Assembly (NCBI RefSeq): GCF_002217355.1
Contig: NZ_MUHA01000010.1
Coordinates: 158,423-222,422 of the forward strand
Direction of reading: 5' to 3'
Source of the DNA: Flavobacterium oncorhynchi
GTDB lineage: Bacteria; Bacteroidota; Bacteroidia; Flavobacteriales; Flavobacteriaceae
Length of the DNA: 64,000 bases
Positions 51,419 through 61,098 of this stretch are shown one piece after another. Under the pieces are notes generated by a model. It made no database searches. It was given only the letters and a program-made list of their open reading frames with translations, and was not told where the DNA came from. Both the position numbers and the translations under genes were made by a program. How positions within the stretch are numbered: position 1 is the stretch's first letter; every line of letters starts with the position of its first letter.

Positions 51419-52066
51419 TTATCCTTTGTTACTCATTGCAGAAAGCATACCACCATAAACACTGTTTAATGAAGCAATGTTTGCAGTCATAGATTGCATT
51501 TGTTCTTTTAATTTAGAAGCATTTTCAGCGATTTCGCTGTTTGCTTGTGCATTTCTTGAAGCACTTTCTAATTGTACTTTATATAAACTGTTTAATGATT
51601 CCATTTGAGCAGCAGCCATAGACATTTCTTCTGCATATTTCTTTTGTCCTGCAATAGAATCAACTGTTGGTGAAATTGCTTTTGCAGCTCCTTCAAAGTT
51701 TTTGATGCTGTTTCCTAAGCTTGACATCAACTCACCGTCAATTTTAGCTTCTTTCAACATAGCATCTAATTTTTGAGATAATAATCCTTGGGCATCAGTT
51801 GGAGTTTCTACTTTCTCAGCTTTTTTTCTCGCTTGACCATTCGCTAATTCAGGATAAACAAGAGTCCAGTCTAGTTCATCTTCAACTGGTTCAAAAGCAG
51901 ATAATGCAAAAATTATTGCTTCAGTAACCAATCCGATTGAAAGCATAACAGTTCCTGTTAATGGTCCCAATTCAAAGTGAGTAATTTTGAATAAAGCTCC
52001 AATAATTACTACTGCCGCTCCCATACCATAAGCGAAATTCATTGCTTTTTTACTTAATAATGCCAT
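51419..52066 (-). CDS. gldL: Type IX secretion motor protein GldL
   Basis: This 215-residue inner membrane protein has two N-terminal transmembrane helices (about 8-28 and 33-55, GMGAAVVIIGALFKITHFELGPLTGTVML). The second includes the acidic residue in TEAIIFALSAFEP that relatives use in proton coupling. A cytoplasmic helical tail follows (about 90-215). It is the ion-channel partner of GldM. It lies between gldK and gldM with short gaps. Confidence 0.96.
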   Translation of the reverse strand: MALLSKKAMNFAYGMGAAVVIIGALFKITHFELGPLTGTVMLSIGLVTEAIIFALSAFEPVEDELDWTLVYPELANGQARKKAEKVETPTDAQGLLSQKLDAMLKEAKIDGELMSSLGNSIKNFEGAAKAISPTVDSIAGQKKYAEEMSMAAAQMESLNSLYKVQLESASRNAQANSEIAENASKLKEQMQSMTANIASLNSVYGGMLSAMSNKG

Positions 52067-52135
52067 AATTCTTTTTTTTAGGTTTTAATTTAAATAGATT
52101 CGATTTGGATTTGTATTGATTTTAATTGTAATATA

Positions 52136-53539
52136 CTATTTCTTTTTACCGGTTCCGTTTCCAGTTACTTGAGTTCCCATGTAATCTTGTACAGTTCTGA
52201 AACCAATATAACTTCTTGCTGAATCAGCGTATTCGTGATCACGTGTACTTACCTGTAGGAAATAAGCAACGTCTTTCCATGAACCACCACGAACAACTTT
52301 TCTTTGATTGTTTCCGTCAATTACGTTAGGGTTCATTGTAGAAACATATTCATATGCGTTTGGATTGTAAGCTGAATCTGTCCACTCTGAAACGTTTCCT
52401 GCCATATTGTATAATCCGTAACCATTAGGATCGTATGATTTTGCCTCAACTGTATACAAAGCTTCGTCAGCTGCATAATCTCCTCTGTTAGGCTTAAAGT
52501 TTGCTAGGAAACAACCTCTATCACTTTTAGTATAAGGACCTCCCCAAGGGTAAGTTGCAGACTCAAGACCTCCTCTAGCAGCATATTCCCATTCTGCCTC
52601 TGTTGGCAATCTGAATGCATTAACTAAATCACGTCCTTTTTTCTTTGATTTGATATAACCGTTTTTGTTTAATGTTCTCCAAGCACAAAATGCTTTAGCT
52701 TGTTTCCAAGTTACACCAACTACTGGATAATCTCCGTAAGCTTTATGCCAGAAATAATCATTATGCATTGGCTCATTGTACGAATAAGCGAAATCTTTAA
52801 TCCAAACTGTTGTATCTGGATAAACACTTACTTGCTCTGTTTTAACAAAGTCTTTTCTTTTTCCAACTTTAGCTTTTGCTGCAGCTTGAATATCCATCCA
52901 AGAATAACGGAATTTCAATTTATTTACATCAATTGTTCTTAAACCATTATATGATTCTTCAATTGGCAAATACATCGAATCCATTACCTCAGCATAGTAC
53001 TCATCTGGATAAGCTTTTGTATCTTTTATTAACTTAATTTTTTTGTTTAATTTTCTCCCAGCATACGGATCATCTTTTGTTCCTACACTATAATAATTAT
53101 CATACATATATTTATCATAAGCTGTCATTTTATCCGGCTCAGAATCATTAAATGCATAATCAGCGATACTACCACCTTTACTGCCTTTACCACCAGTACT
53201 TTTTTGACCAGTTTCATCAGCTAAAATAGCCAGACGAACTCTCATTGTAGAATCTTTTACCCATTCTACAAATTGACGATACTCACTGTTAGTAATCTCA
53301 GTTTCATCCATATAAAATGAACGAACCGTTACTGATTTAGTTGGAGCATCTTCCACATTAGCTAAATCAGCATCTGATTTACCCATAATAAAAGATCCAC
53401 CCGGAACCAATGTCATTCCATAAGGCTTTTCAGGATGCCATTTCCCTCCTGTAACACCGACTAACTCACCTTTGTCACCTGACTTACCACAGCCAATTAC
53501 TAGTGTTAACATTGCTGTAAATGCAATAAACTTCTTCAT
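52136..53539 (-). CDS. gldK: Gliding motility lipoprotein GldK
   Basis: This 467-residue lipoprotein has the lipobox LVIGC (Cys at about 17) and a formylglycine-generating-enzyme-like (sulfatase-modifying factor) fold: GMTLVPGGSFIMGKSDAD, SEYRQFVEWV, PVVGVTWKQAKAFCAWR, RLPTEAEWEYAARGG, NMAGNVSEWTDSAYN and VVRGGSWKDV. GldK has lost sulfatase activation and forms the outer-membrane-linked ring with GldN. It is the first gene of the gldKLMN operon. The upstream gap (53540-53801) is AT-rich with a TATTTTTG box on the minus strand at 53635-53642, a possible promoter. Confidence 0.96.
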   Translation of the reverse strand: MKKFIAFTAMLTLVIGCGKSGDKGELVGVTGGKWHPEKPYGMTLVPGGSFIMGKSDADLANVEDAPTKSVTVRSFYMDETEITNSEYRQFVEWVKDSTMRVRLAILADETGQKSTGGKGSKGGSIADYAFNDSEPDKMTAYDKYMYDNYYSVGTKDDPYAGRKLNKKIKLIKDTKAYPDEYYAEVMDSMYLPIEESYNGLRTIDVNKLKFRYSWMDIQAAAKAKVGKRKDFVKTEQVSVYPDTTVWIKDFAYSYNEPMHNDYFWHKAYGDYPVVGVTWKQAKAFCAWRTLNKNGYIKSKKKGRDLVNAFRLPTEAEWEYAARGGLESATYPWGGPYTKSDRGCFLANFKPNRGDYAADEALYTVEAKSYDPNGYGLYNMAGNVSEWTDSAYNPNAYEYVSTMNPNVIDGNNQRKVVRGGSWKDVAYFLQVSTRDHEYADSARSYIGFRTVQDYMGTQVTGNGTGKKK

Positions 53540-53801
53540 ATAAATTTGGGATTATCTATTCATTATTATAGTTCGTAAACGTATTTATTATTTATCTAAA
53601 AAACAATACTACTCGCGAAATTTATTTTACCGTTCAAAAATAATGTTAAATAAAATAAAAAAAAAATATTTCATCGACAAACTAACCGAAAAAATCGACG
53701 TAAAACACGTTTTTTTATCATATATAAACCTTATCTTACTAAAAAATATTTTGTAATATTTTGTAATTCAAAAAAATTAAGAATTCTATTGAATTTTTGC
53801 C

Positions 53802-54953
53802 CTATAAAGCATTTTTTCGCTGTGCTTTCCACCATCTTTCTGGCAATTCTTGGTTGCAAGCACTCAAATATTCTTCATATGAACATGGTAATAACGTATT
53901 TCTTTTTAGTTTATTGCTGCCATTTGTTTCAAATGGAATTTCTATCCACCATCGGTCTGTTTTATCACTTTTATAAAACACCAACTCCTCTTCTTCCAAA
54001 GGAACAATATACTTTAAATAATTCGTTCTGCTTCCAAAAGGATACTCTTTTGAACGATAATGATACCCTTCAATAAAATACCACACAATTTGAGCAATAA
54101 TAGGTGATTCCTGCGCAGTACTGTTGTGATTAAAAATTCCAAATGAAGAAACTTTATCACTAATTCCAGCATATCTCGCCAAAGCGCAAATTTCTTTTCC
54201 GTTAAAACCGTTTGGCTCAAAAGTAACAACATTACCTGAAGCCGAAGACTTAACAGAATTCAAATCAATACTCACTAAATCAGCATCTCTGAATACTGGT
54301 TCAGCCAGCGTAATTTTATTTGAAATTTCACCTAAACGGTAAGCATCAAAAAACAACTTCTCGATTAAATCAATTTCTTCTTGTGAATTATAATAGGTCT
54401 GATAACCAATATTACAGTAGTTAAAAAGATTATTTGGCGCATCAATAATGATTTTAGTCAGATAAGAATTAGCCGAAACCAGTTCGTTTTCTTTACCAAA
54501 ATCAAACCTATTATCTACAGAAACCAAATTCACCATTTGCTCTAAATCATCGTAAGCACGATACAAAGCATAGGTCAAATCTTGTGAACCTCCAAGGACT
54601 ATAGGAATCACTTTATTCTTAATTAAAGTCGAAGTAACTTTTTTTACTGCAAAATAAGTATCCTCTACTGAATCACCTGCAAGAATATCCCCAAGGTCAG
54701 CTATAGACGCATCCCAATTACCAGGAAACATTCCATACAGTTTTTTACGAACCGCTGTAAGGTTTACTTCATTTATCATATTGATATTTCGGCGATCTTC
54801 AAGAACGCCGACAATAGCAATATTAATTTTATCAATATCAGGAAATTGATCTTGTGTATGCAACACAATTTTACTGCCGAGTTCTTGCGAAGACAATGAA
54901 CTAATGAAGTTTACCATACCTTCATTTAGCGGTTGTAGAAAATCAAATTCCAT
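53802..54953 (-). CDS. Arginase/formimidoylglutamase-fold protein with degenerate metal site
   Basis: This 383-residue ureohydrolase-fold protein has lost its manganese ligands. GGxHS reads GGSQD (Q124), DAHxD reads VDNRFDFG (D147, R149, D151) and SxDxDxxDP reads SIDLNSVKS (D230, N232). A hydrolase label by homology is therefore doubtful. It lies 3 bases after topA on the same strand and just before gldK, an arrangement I believe is conserved in Flavobacterium. It is probably cotranscribed with topA. The true role is unknown; a structural or regulatory role related to its neighbours is possible. Confidence 0.78.
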   Translation of the reverse strand: MEFDFLQPLNEGMVNFISSLSSQELGSKIVLHTQDQFPDIDKINIAIVGVLEDRRNINMINEVNLTAVRKKLYGMFPGNWDASIADLGDILAGDSVEDTYFAVKKVTSTLIKNKVIPIVLGGSQDLTYALYRAYDDLEQMVNLVSVDNRFDFGKENELVSANSYLTKIIIDAPNNLFNYCNIGYQTYYNSQEEIDLIEKLFFDAYRLGEISNKITLAEPVFRDADLVSIDLNSVKSSASGNVVTFEPNGFNGKEICALARYAGISDKVSSFGIFNHNSTAQESPIIAQIVWYFIEGYHYRSKEYPFGSRTNYLKYIVPLEEEELVFYKSDKTDRWWIEIPFETNGSNKLKRNTLLPCSYEEYLSACNQELPERWWKAQRKNAL

Positions 54954-54956
54954 TTA

Positions 54957-57473
54957 TTATTTCTTTTTAGCAGCTGGTTTTTTAGCTGGAGTTTTTTTAG
55001 TTGTTGCCGCTTTTTTCGCTGGCGCTTTTTTTGCTGGAGTTTTCTTAGCAATCATTTCTTGAACTTCTGCCAATGTTAATTTTGTCGCATCAACATCTTT
55101 ACTCAATTCAATTTTGATTTTACCTTTTGTAATCACTGAACGCCCCCAACGCGCTTTCTCTACCAAAATCCCTTCGTCTTCCCAATTGTGAAGTACTTTA
55201 TCTATATTTTTTTGCAATTTATCTTCAATCAGTTCTTCAACATCAGCCTGAGATAGATTATCAAAATTGTATTTTTTGCTCACATTTACAAAAAGACCAT
55301 TCCATTTGATGAATGGACCAAAACGCCCCACACCTTTCTGAACAGGTTCTCCTTTGTACATTGCAATTGGCGCATCAGCAAGTGCTTTTTCGTCAATTAA
55401 CTCCTGTGCTCTTTCTTTTGAAACCCCTAAAGGATCTTCACCGCGAGGTAATGAAATAAATACACTTCCGTGACGAACATACGGACCATATCGACCGTTA
55501 CTGACTTCTACTTCCTCTCCTTTATATTCTCCTAAATTTTTAGGAAGCAAAAACAAATTCAGAGCTTCTTCAAGCGTGATATTTCCAATGTTTTGATCTG
55601 CCATTAAGCTGGCAAACTTTTTATCTTCGTCGTCTGCTTCTCCAATTTGAGCCATTGGTCCAAATTTTCCTAAACGAACAGAAACTTGTCTTCCGTCAGC
55701 ATCTTTTCCTAGGATTCTTTCACCGCTTTCACGTTCAGCATTTGCCTCAACTTCTTTTACATTTGGGTGAAATTTATTGTAGAAATCCTGCATCATTTTT
55801 GCCCAGTCAATATTTCCCTCGGCAATTTCATCAAAATCCTGCTCAACTTTTGCAGTAAAGTTATAATCTAAAATATTTCCGAAGTTTTTAACCAAGAAAT
55901 CTGTTACGATAGTTCCGATATCCGTTGGAACCAATTTTCCTTTATCAGAACCTGTATTTTCTTTTAAAAGCTTCTCTCCTACTTTACTGTTTTGCAAAGT
56001 AAGCTGTGTATAATTACGTTCCTGACCTTCAAGAGTTCCTTTTTCAACATAATTTCTATTGATAATAGTTGAAATAGTTGGCGCATAAGTAGACGGACGT
56101 CCAATTCCAAGTTCCTCTAGTTTCTTCACCAAAGATGCCTCAGTATAACGTGCCGGCGGTCTTGAATATCGTTCTGTAGCTGTAATATAATTATTCGCTA
56201 GTTTTTCGTTTACTTTTAATGCAGGAAGCATTCCTTCTTGCTCCTCTTCATCATCATCGTGACCTTCTAAGTACACTTTTAAGAAACCTTCAAAAAGCAA
56301 AACTTCTCCAGAAGCTGTAAAAATTTCACTGTGATTATCTGCTTCGATTTTTACGTTTGTTCTTTCCAACTGCGCATCACTCATTTGTGAAGCCAAAGTT
56401 CTTTTCCAGATCAAATCGTACAAACGAGCCTGATCACGATCAATGTTTACCGTGTGACGAGACATATCAGTCGGACGAATTGCCTCGTGAGCTTCTTGTG
56501 CCCCTTTATTCTTGTTTGCAAAAACTCTCGGTTTCGAAAATTCTTTTCCGTACGATTTTATAATTTCAGCTTCAGCGGCATCCATTGCTTCTTTTGAAAG
56601 ATTTACCGAGTCCGTTCTCATATAAGTAATAAGTCCGGCTTCGTACAAACGTTGTGCTAATTGCATTGTAATTCCAACAGGTAAATACAATTTTCTTGCT
56701 GCTTCTTGTTGCAGCGTTGAAGTTGTAAAAGGTGCTGTTGGAGATTTTTTGGTAGGTTTAGTTTCTAAATCAGCAACCTTATATTTAGAACCGATATTTT
56801 GATTTAAGAAATCTTCGGCTTCTTTTTTAGTATTGAAGTTTTTTGGCAGTTTTGCTTTAAAAGCTTTTCCAGCTTCGTTTACAAACTCGGCAACAATTGA
56901 ATACGTTGCAACTGCATTAAAGTTTTGAATTTCGCGCTCTCTCTCCACAATCAAACGTACAGAAACTGATTGTACACGACCTGCTGAAAGTCCGCCTTTA
57001 ATTTTTCTCCATAAAACCGGAGATAATTCGTAACCTACTAAACGATCCAGAACACGACGTGCTTGTTGTGCGTTTACTAAATTATAATCAATTTCTCTTG
57101 GATTATCGATTGCTTTAAGAATCGCCGATTTTGTAATCTCATGAAAAACAATACGTTTCGTCTTCTTTTTATCAAGTTTCAATTCTTCCGCCAGGTGCCA
57201 AGAAATAGCCTCCCCCTCGCGGTCCTCATCGCTTGCTAACCAAACCGTTTCGGCATTCTTAGATAGTGTTTTAAGTTTACTTACCAAAGCTTTTTTATCC
57301 GAAGAAACTTCATATTTTGGCTTAAAACCATTCTCTACATCTACTCCTATTTCCTTTGATGGTAAGTCGGCTATGTGACCATAACTTGACTCCACCTGAA
57401 AATCGTTCCCTAGAAATTTCTCGATTGTTTTCGCCTTTGCAGGTGACTCCACTATTACTAAATTCTTTGCCAT
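54957..57473 (-). CDS. topA: DNA topoisomerase I
   Basis: This 838-residue type IA topoisomerase has an N-terminal TOPRIM domain (MAKNLVIVESPAKAKTIEKFLG, later SDEDREGEAISWHLAEEL). The active-site tyrosine is in GLITYMRTDSVNLS. The C-terminal part has repeated GRYGPYVRHG and GRFGPFIKWN blocks in place of zinc fingers, and a Lys/Ala/Pro-rich tail (KKTPAKKAPAKK) as often in Bacteroidota. The ATG at 57473 is chosen over the in-frame TTG at 57494, because the protein family starts MAKNLVIVES and a TACTTTTG box overlaps the upstream extension. Confidence 0.97.
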   Translation of the reverse strand: MAKNLVIVESPAKAKTIEKFLGNDFQVESSYGHIADLPSKEIGVDVENGFKPKYEVSSDKKALVSKLKTLSKNAETVWLASDEDREGEAISWHLAEELKLDKKKTKRIVFHEITKSAILKAIDNPREIDYNLVNAQQARRVLDRLVGYELSPVLWRKIKGGLSAGRVQSVSVRLIVEREREIQNFNAVATYSIVAEFVNEAGKAFKAKLPKNFNTKKEAEDFLNQNIGSKYKVADLETKPTKKSPTAPFTTSTLQQEAARKLYLPVGITMQLAQRLYEAGLITYMRTDSVNLSKEAMDAAEAEIIKSYGKEFSKPRVFANKNKGAQEAHEAIRPTDMSRHTVNIDRDQARLYDLIWKRTLASQMSDAQLERTNVKIEADNHSEIFTASGEVLLFEGFLKVYLEGHDDDEEEQEGMLPALKVNEKLANNYITATERYSRPPARYTEASLVKKLEELGIGRPSTYAPTISTIINRNYVEKGTLEGQERNYTQLTLQNSKVGEKLLKENTGSDKGKLVPTDIGTIVTDFLVKNFGNILDYNFTAKVEQDFDEIAEGNIDWAKMMQDFYNKFHPNVKEVEANAERESGERILGKDADGRQVSVRLGKFGPMAQIGEADDEDKKFASLMADQNIGNITLEEALNLFLLPKNLGEYKGEEVEVSNGRYGPYVRHGSVFISLPRGEDPLGVSKERAQELIDEKALADAPIAMYKGEPVQKGVGRFGPFIKWNGLFVNVSKKYNFDNLSQADVEELIEDKLQKNIDKVLHNWEDEGILVEKARWGRSVITKGKIKIELSKDVDATKLTLAEVQEMIAKKTPAKKAPAKKAATTKKTPAKKPAAKKK

Positions 57474-57793
57474 TGCTCTATTTTTCTGCAACAAAAGTAT
57501 TTATTTTTTTTAAATATTAACCTCGTCAATTCATTTTTGAGTTATTTTAGTATTATGTTTCTTAAAATTGAAGATTTATCTGAACTATTCTTTATTATAT
57601 ATATAGGTGTAAATTTTACTATTCGATAACCGAGAAATATGCTTTTTATTTATGAGTTTAGACAACCATCTATATTGCTTTTCTAATCTAGAAATAGTAC
57701 TATAATCTTTGAAAATTAAATTTGTTAATTCTTTCCCTGCCATCTTGTCATATTGACTGTATTTACGCTATCTTTGCACTTTGAATTTTTACA
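57474..57793. other. Intergenic region between topA and miaB
   Basis: This 320-base AT-rich divergent region has no ORF. It holds a TACTTTTG box for topA on the minus strand (57492-57499) at one end and the miaB promoter at the other. A TATATATATA-type tract lies near 57596-57604. Confidence 0.6.
57745..57776 (+). promoter_or_regulatory. miaB promoter
   Basis: TTG (57745-57747), a 21-base spacer and TATCTTTG (57769-57776) are a good match to the Bacteroidota consensus, 18 bases before the miaB start. Confidence 0.7.
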
Positions 57794-59239
57794 ATGGAAA
57801 AGATTATTGAAGAAAGCAAACAAGGCGAAAGTCTTGTCTTAGAAAATAAACCTGAGAATACTAAAAAACTTTTTATAGAAAGTTACGGCTGTGCGATGAA
57901 TTTTTCAGACAGTGAGGTTGTAGCTTCCATTTTGTCTGATGGCGGATACAACACTACTTCAGTTCTTGAAGAGGCTGATTTGGTTTTGGTAAACACTTGT
58001 TCTATTCGTGACAAAGCCGAACAGACGATTCGTAAACGTCTAGAAAAATACAATGCAGTAAAACGTACTAATCCTAAAATGAAAGTGGGAGTTTTAGGCT
58101 GTATGGCTGAGCGTTTAAAAAGTCAATTTTTAGAAGAAGAAAAAATAGTCGATCTTGTTGTCGGCCCTGACGCTTACAAAGATCTTCCGAATTTATTAGC
58201 GGAAGTTGAAGAAGGTCGTGACGCTATCAATGTAATTTTATCAAAAGAAGAAACTTACGGGGATATTTCGCCGGTTCGTTTAATGAGCAACGGAATCACC
58301 GCTTTGGTTTCGATCACTCGTGGATGCGATAACATGTGTACATTCTGCGTTGTGCCTTTTACACGCGGACGTGAACGCAGTCGTGAACCGCAAAGTATCA
58401 TGGCTGAAATTCAGGATTTATGGAATAAAGGTTTTAAAGAAATTACGCTTTTAGGACAAAACGTTGATAGTTACCTTTGGTACGGCGGCGGTTTGAAGAA
58501 AGATTTTGTAAATGCTTCTGAAATGCAAAAAGCAACTGCTGTCGATTTTGATCAATTACTTGAAATGGTTGCGGTTGGTTTTCCTAAAATGCGTATCCGT
58601 TTTTCAACCTCGAATCCGCAGGATATGCATGAGAGTATCTTGCATGTTATTGCGAAGTATCCAAATATCTGTAAACACATTCACTTACCAGTTCAATCTG
58701 GAAGTAACCGAATTTTAAAAGAAATGAATCGTCTGCATACTCGTGAAGAATACATGACTTTGATTGACAAAATTAGAGCGATTATTCCAAATGCTTCGAT
58801 TTCACAAGATATGATCGCTGGTTTCCCAACAGAAACAGAGCAAGATCACCAAGATACTATGAGTTTAATGGAATATGTAAAATATAATTTCGGTTATATG
58901 TATTCGTATTCTGAACGCCCAGGAACTTTAGCTGGAAGAAAAATGGAAGATGATGTTGAAGAAGAAACTAAAGCTAGAAGATTACAGGAAATCGTCGATT
59001 TACAGCAAAAACACGCTTGGTTTAGAAGTGAAGAATTTGTTGGACAAGTTGTTGAAGTTCTAGTAGAAAAAGTTTCTAAAAAATCAAAAGAAGAATTCTC
59101 TGGAAGAAATTCTCAAAGTATAACAGTAGTTTTCCCGAAAGAAAGTTACAAAATTGGAGATTTCGTAAACGTAAAAATCACAAGCTGTACTTCAGGAACC
59201 TTAAAAGGTGAAGCTGTAGGATTAAGCAGCATGAATTAA
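57794..59239 (+). CDS. miaB: tRNA-2-methylthio-N6-dimethylallyladenosine synthase MiaB
   Basis: This 481-residue radical SAM methylthiotransferase has an N-terminal domain with the second cluster cysteines (SYGCAMNFSDSE, NTCSIRDKAE and LGCMAERLK), the radical SAM motif RGCDNMCTFCVVPFTRGRERSR (CxxxCxxC), and a C-terminal TRAM domain (about 415-481). It adds the 2-methylthio group at A37 of tRNAs. It stands at the head of a plus-strand run and has its own promoter. Confidence 0.97.
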   Translation: MEKIIEESKQGESLVLENKPENTKKLFIESYGCAMNFSDSEVVASILSDGGYNTTSVLEEADLVLVNTCSIRDKAEQTIRKRLEKYNAVKRTNPKMKVGVLGCMAERLKSQFLEEEKIVDLVVGPDAYKDLPNLLAEVEEGRDAINVILSKEETYGDISPVRLMSNGITALVSITRGCDNMCTFCVVPFTRGRERSREPQSIMAEIQDLWNKGFKEITLLGQNVDSYLWYGGGLKKDFVNASEMQKATAVDFDQLLEMVAVGFPKMRIRFSTSNPQDMHESILHVIAKYPNICKHIHLPVQSGSNRILKEMNRLHTREEYMTLIDKIRAIIPNASISQDMIAGFPTETEQDHQDTMSLMEYVKYNFGYMYSYSERPGTLAGRKMEDDVEEETKARRLQEIVDLQQKHAWFRSEEFVGQVVEVLVEKVSKKSKEEFSGRNSQSITVVFPKESYKIGDFVNVKITSCTSGTLKGEAVGLSSMN

Positions 59240-59241
59240 TT

Positions 59242-59732
59242 TTTTTTTGCCACAGATTAAAAGGATTAGAATGATTTTTTTATTATTTTTCTTACTTTTA
59301 ATTTAGCGATTAAAATATTTATGCATTATAGAGAAAATGAAACTTACAAGATTATTGGCATCTGTATGGAAGTACATCGCAATCTTGGACCAGGCTTACT
59401 AGAAGTAATCTACAAAGATGCTCTGGAAGTTGAATTTAAAGAAAACAACATTCCTTTTGAAAGAGAAAAGGAATATTCAATTGAATATAAAGGTAAAATT
59501 CTGCCTCATAAATTTTATGCTGATTTTGTTATTAATGAAAATATAATTTTAGAAGTAAAAGCGATTAAAGAATTTTCAACTGAACATATTGCTCAGATTT
59601 TGAATTACATAAAATTATCAAATTCAGAAGTAGGTCTTTTGGTTAATTTTCAAACCAAATCACTTCAATACAAGAGATATGTCATTTAAGTATAAAAATC
59701 TGTGTTAATCAGTTTAATCTGTGGCAAAAAAA
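59242..59732 (+). mobile_element. Inverted-repeat-bounded element carrying a GxxExxY gene
   Basis: Perfect 20-base inverted repeats lie at 59242-59261 (seven T then GCCACAGATTAAA) and 59713-59732, and weaker similarity continues inward for about 20 more bases. The only gene between them is the GxxExxY ORF. The right repeat stops 7 bases before the start codon of the sigma-54 activator. No target duplication can be made out in the AT-rich flanks. No transposase is present, so it would be non-autonomous. A simple pair of REP-like repeats around an old gene is the alternative. Confidence 0.5.
59321..59689 (+). CDS. GxxExxY protein (PDDEXK-like)
   Basis: This 122-residue protein has the name-giving motif in GPGLLEVIYKDAL (G-LL-E-VI-Y), then FERE, the acidic core FYADFVINENIILEVKAI and the end SEVGLLVNFQTKSLQYKRYV. 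It is the small restriction-nuclease-like fold family of unknown function. The residues D in YADFVI and E-x-K in LEVKAI keep the D-ExK nuclease pattern. It lies between miaB and the sigma-54 activator, bracketed by inverted repeats. Codon use looks like its neighbours. Confidence 0.85.
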   Translation: MHYRENETYKIIGICMEVHRNLGPGLLEVIYKDALEVEFKENNIPFEREKEYSIEYKGKILPHKFYADFVINENIILEVKAIKEFSTEHIAQILNYIKLSNSEVGLLVNFQTKSLQYKRYVI

Positions 59733-59739
59733 TAAATAC

Positions 59740-60996
59740 ATGGAAACAGTTCAAGCAATAAAACAACGATTTGAGATTATTGGTAATGACCCAAAATTAA
59801 ATCGTGCTATCGAAAAAGCCATTCAGGTTGCTCCTACTGATATTTCGGTAATGGTGACTGGAGAAAGTGGTGTTGGTAAAGAAAACATTCCTAGAATTAT
59901 ACACTCGCTTTCGCACAGAAAGCACGGAAAATATATTGCGGTAAACTGTGGAGCGATTCCGGAAGGAACAATTGACAGTGAACTTTTTGGACACGAAAAA
60001 GGAGCTTTTACAGGAGCCACAAGCACACGTGAAGGTTATTTTGAAGTTGCCGACGGCGGAACAATCTTCTTGGATGAAGTTGGAGAATTACCACTGACAA
60101 CACAAGTGCGTTTACTTCGTGTTTTGGAAAATGGAGAATTTATAAAAGTAGGTTCGTCTCAGGTTCAAAAAACCAACGTTCGTATTGTTGCTGCTACAAA
60201 TGTGAACTTGTTTAATGCCATCGAAAAAGGAAAATTTCGTGAAGACTTGTACTATCGTTTAAGTACAGTCGAAATTACATTACCTCCATTGCGTGAACGA
60301 AATGACGATATTCATTTATTGTTTAGAAAATTTGTGGCAGATTTTGCTCATAAATACAAAATGCCTCCTTTAAAATTAGATGACGATGCTGTAAATGTAT
60401 TGCAAAAATTTAGATGGAACGGAAATATCCGTCAGCTTCGAAATGTAGCTGAACAAATTTCGGTTTTAGAAACCAATCGCGATATTTCGGCAGCCACTTT
60501 ACAATCGTATCTTCCTGCCGAAGGAAGCAATCTGCCATCTGTAATAAGCGACAGTAAAAAAGAAAGTGATTTTAGCACAGAAAGAGATATTTTGTACAAA
60601 GTCCTTTTTGATATGAAAAGTGATCTGAATGATCTTAAAAAATTGACTTTAGAGTTAATGAAGAACGGCACTTCTAAAGTTCAGGATATTAATCCGAATT
60701 TAATTCAGAAAATATACGGTTCACAGGAAAATGAAAGCGAGATTGATTTTGAAGAAGAACCAAGAACTGCTGTTATGACTCCTGCAGGCCGCGAAGAAAA
60801 TTATCAAATGCCCGAGGATAATTATTTGTTTGCCGAAACTATTGAAGAAGAAGAGATTTTACGTTTAGAACAAAAAGAAATCGAAATGATCAAAAAATCA
60901 TTAGAAAAAAACAAAGGAAAACGTAAAGCTGCTGCTGATGAATTAGGTATTTCTGAAAGAACTTTATACCGAAAAATTAAACAATTTGATTTATAG
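59740..60996 (+). CDS. Sigma-54-dependent transcriptional activator
   Basis: This 418-residue protein has no receiver domain. The AAA+ domain (about 10-245) has Walker A TGESGVGKE, the sigma-54 contact loop GAFTGA, Walker B GGTIFLDEVGEL and the arginine region FREDLYYRLSTVEI. The C-terminal Fis-type helix-turn-helix (about 380-418, KAAADELGISERTLYRKIKQF) follows a linker. It activates RpoN promoters. The next genes (LptE-like, TPR-like, secG) point to envelope functions, but its targets are not identified. Confidence 0.93.
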   Translation: METVQAIKQRFEIIGNDPKLNRAIEKAIQVAPTDISVMVTGESGVGKENIPRIIHSLSHRKHGKYIAVNCGAIPEGTIDSELFGHEKGAFTGATSTREGYFEVADGGTIFLDEVGELPLTTQVRLLRVLENGEFIKVGSSQVQKTNVRIVAATNVNLFNAIEKGKFREDLYYRLSTVEITLPPLRERNDDIHLLFRKFVADFAHKYKMPPLKLDDDAVNVLQKFRWNGNIRQLRNVAEQISVLETNRDISAATLQSYLPAEGSNLPSVISDSKKESDFSTERDILYKVLFDMKSDLNDLKKLTLELMKNGTSKVQDINPNLIQKIYGSQENESEIDFEEEPRTAVMTPAGREENYQMPEDNYLFAETIEEEEILRLEQKEIEMIKKSLEKNKGKRKAAADELGISERTLYRKIKQFDL

Positions 60997-61046
60997 TTTT
61001 AGTGCAAAGTCGAAAAAACACCAAAACATTTTAAACCAAAAATGAA

Positions 61047-61054
61047 TACCTTTG
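61047..61054 (+). promoter_or_regulatory. Candidate -7 box upstream of lptE
   Basis: TACCTTTG matches TAnnTTTG, 45 bases before the lptE start. The inverted words GCGTCAGT/ACTGGCG follow just downstream. Confidence 0.45.
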
Positions 61055-61098
61055 ATCCAAGCGTCAGTAAACTGGCGAAGTAATACTTAAAATAAAAA

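Noticed and set aside
57474..57494. TTG start giving a longer TopA
   Set aside because: TopA begins MAKNLVIVES, and a promoter-like box overlaps the extension.
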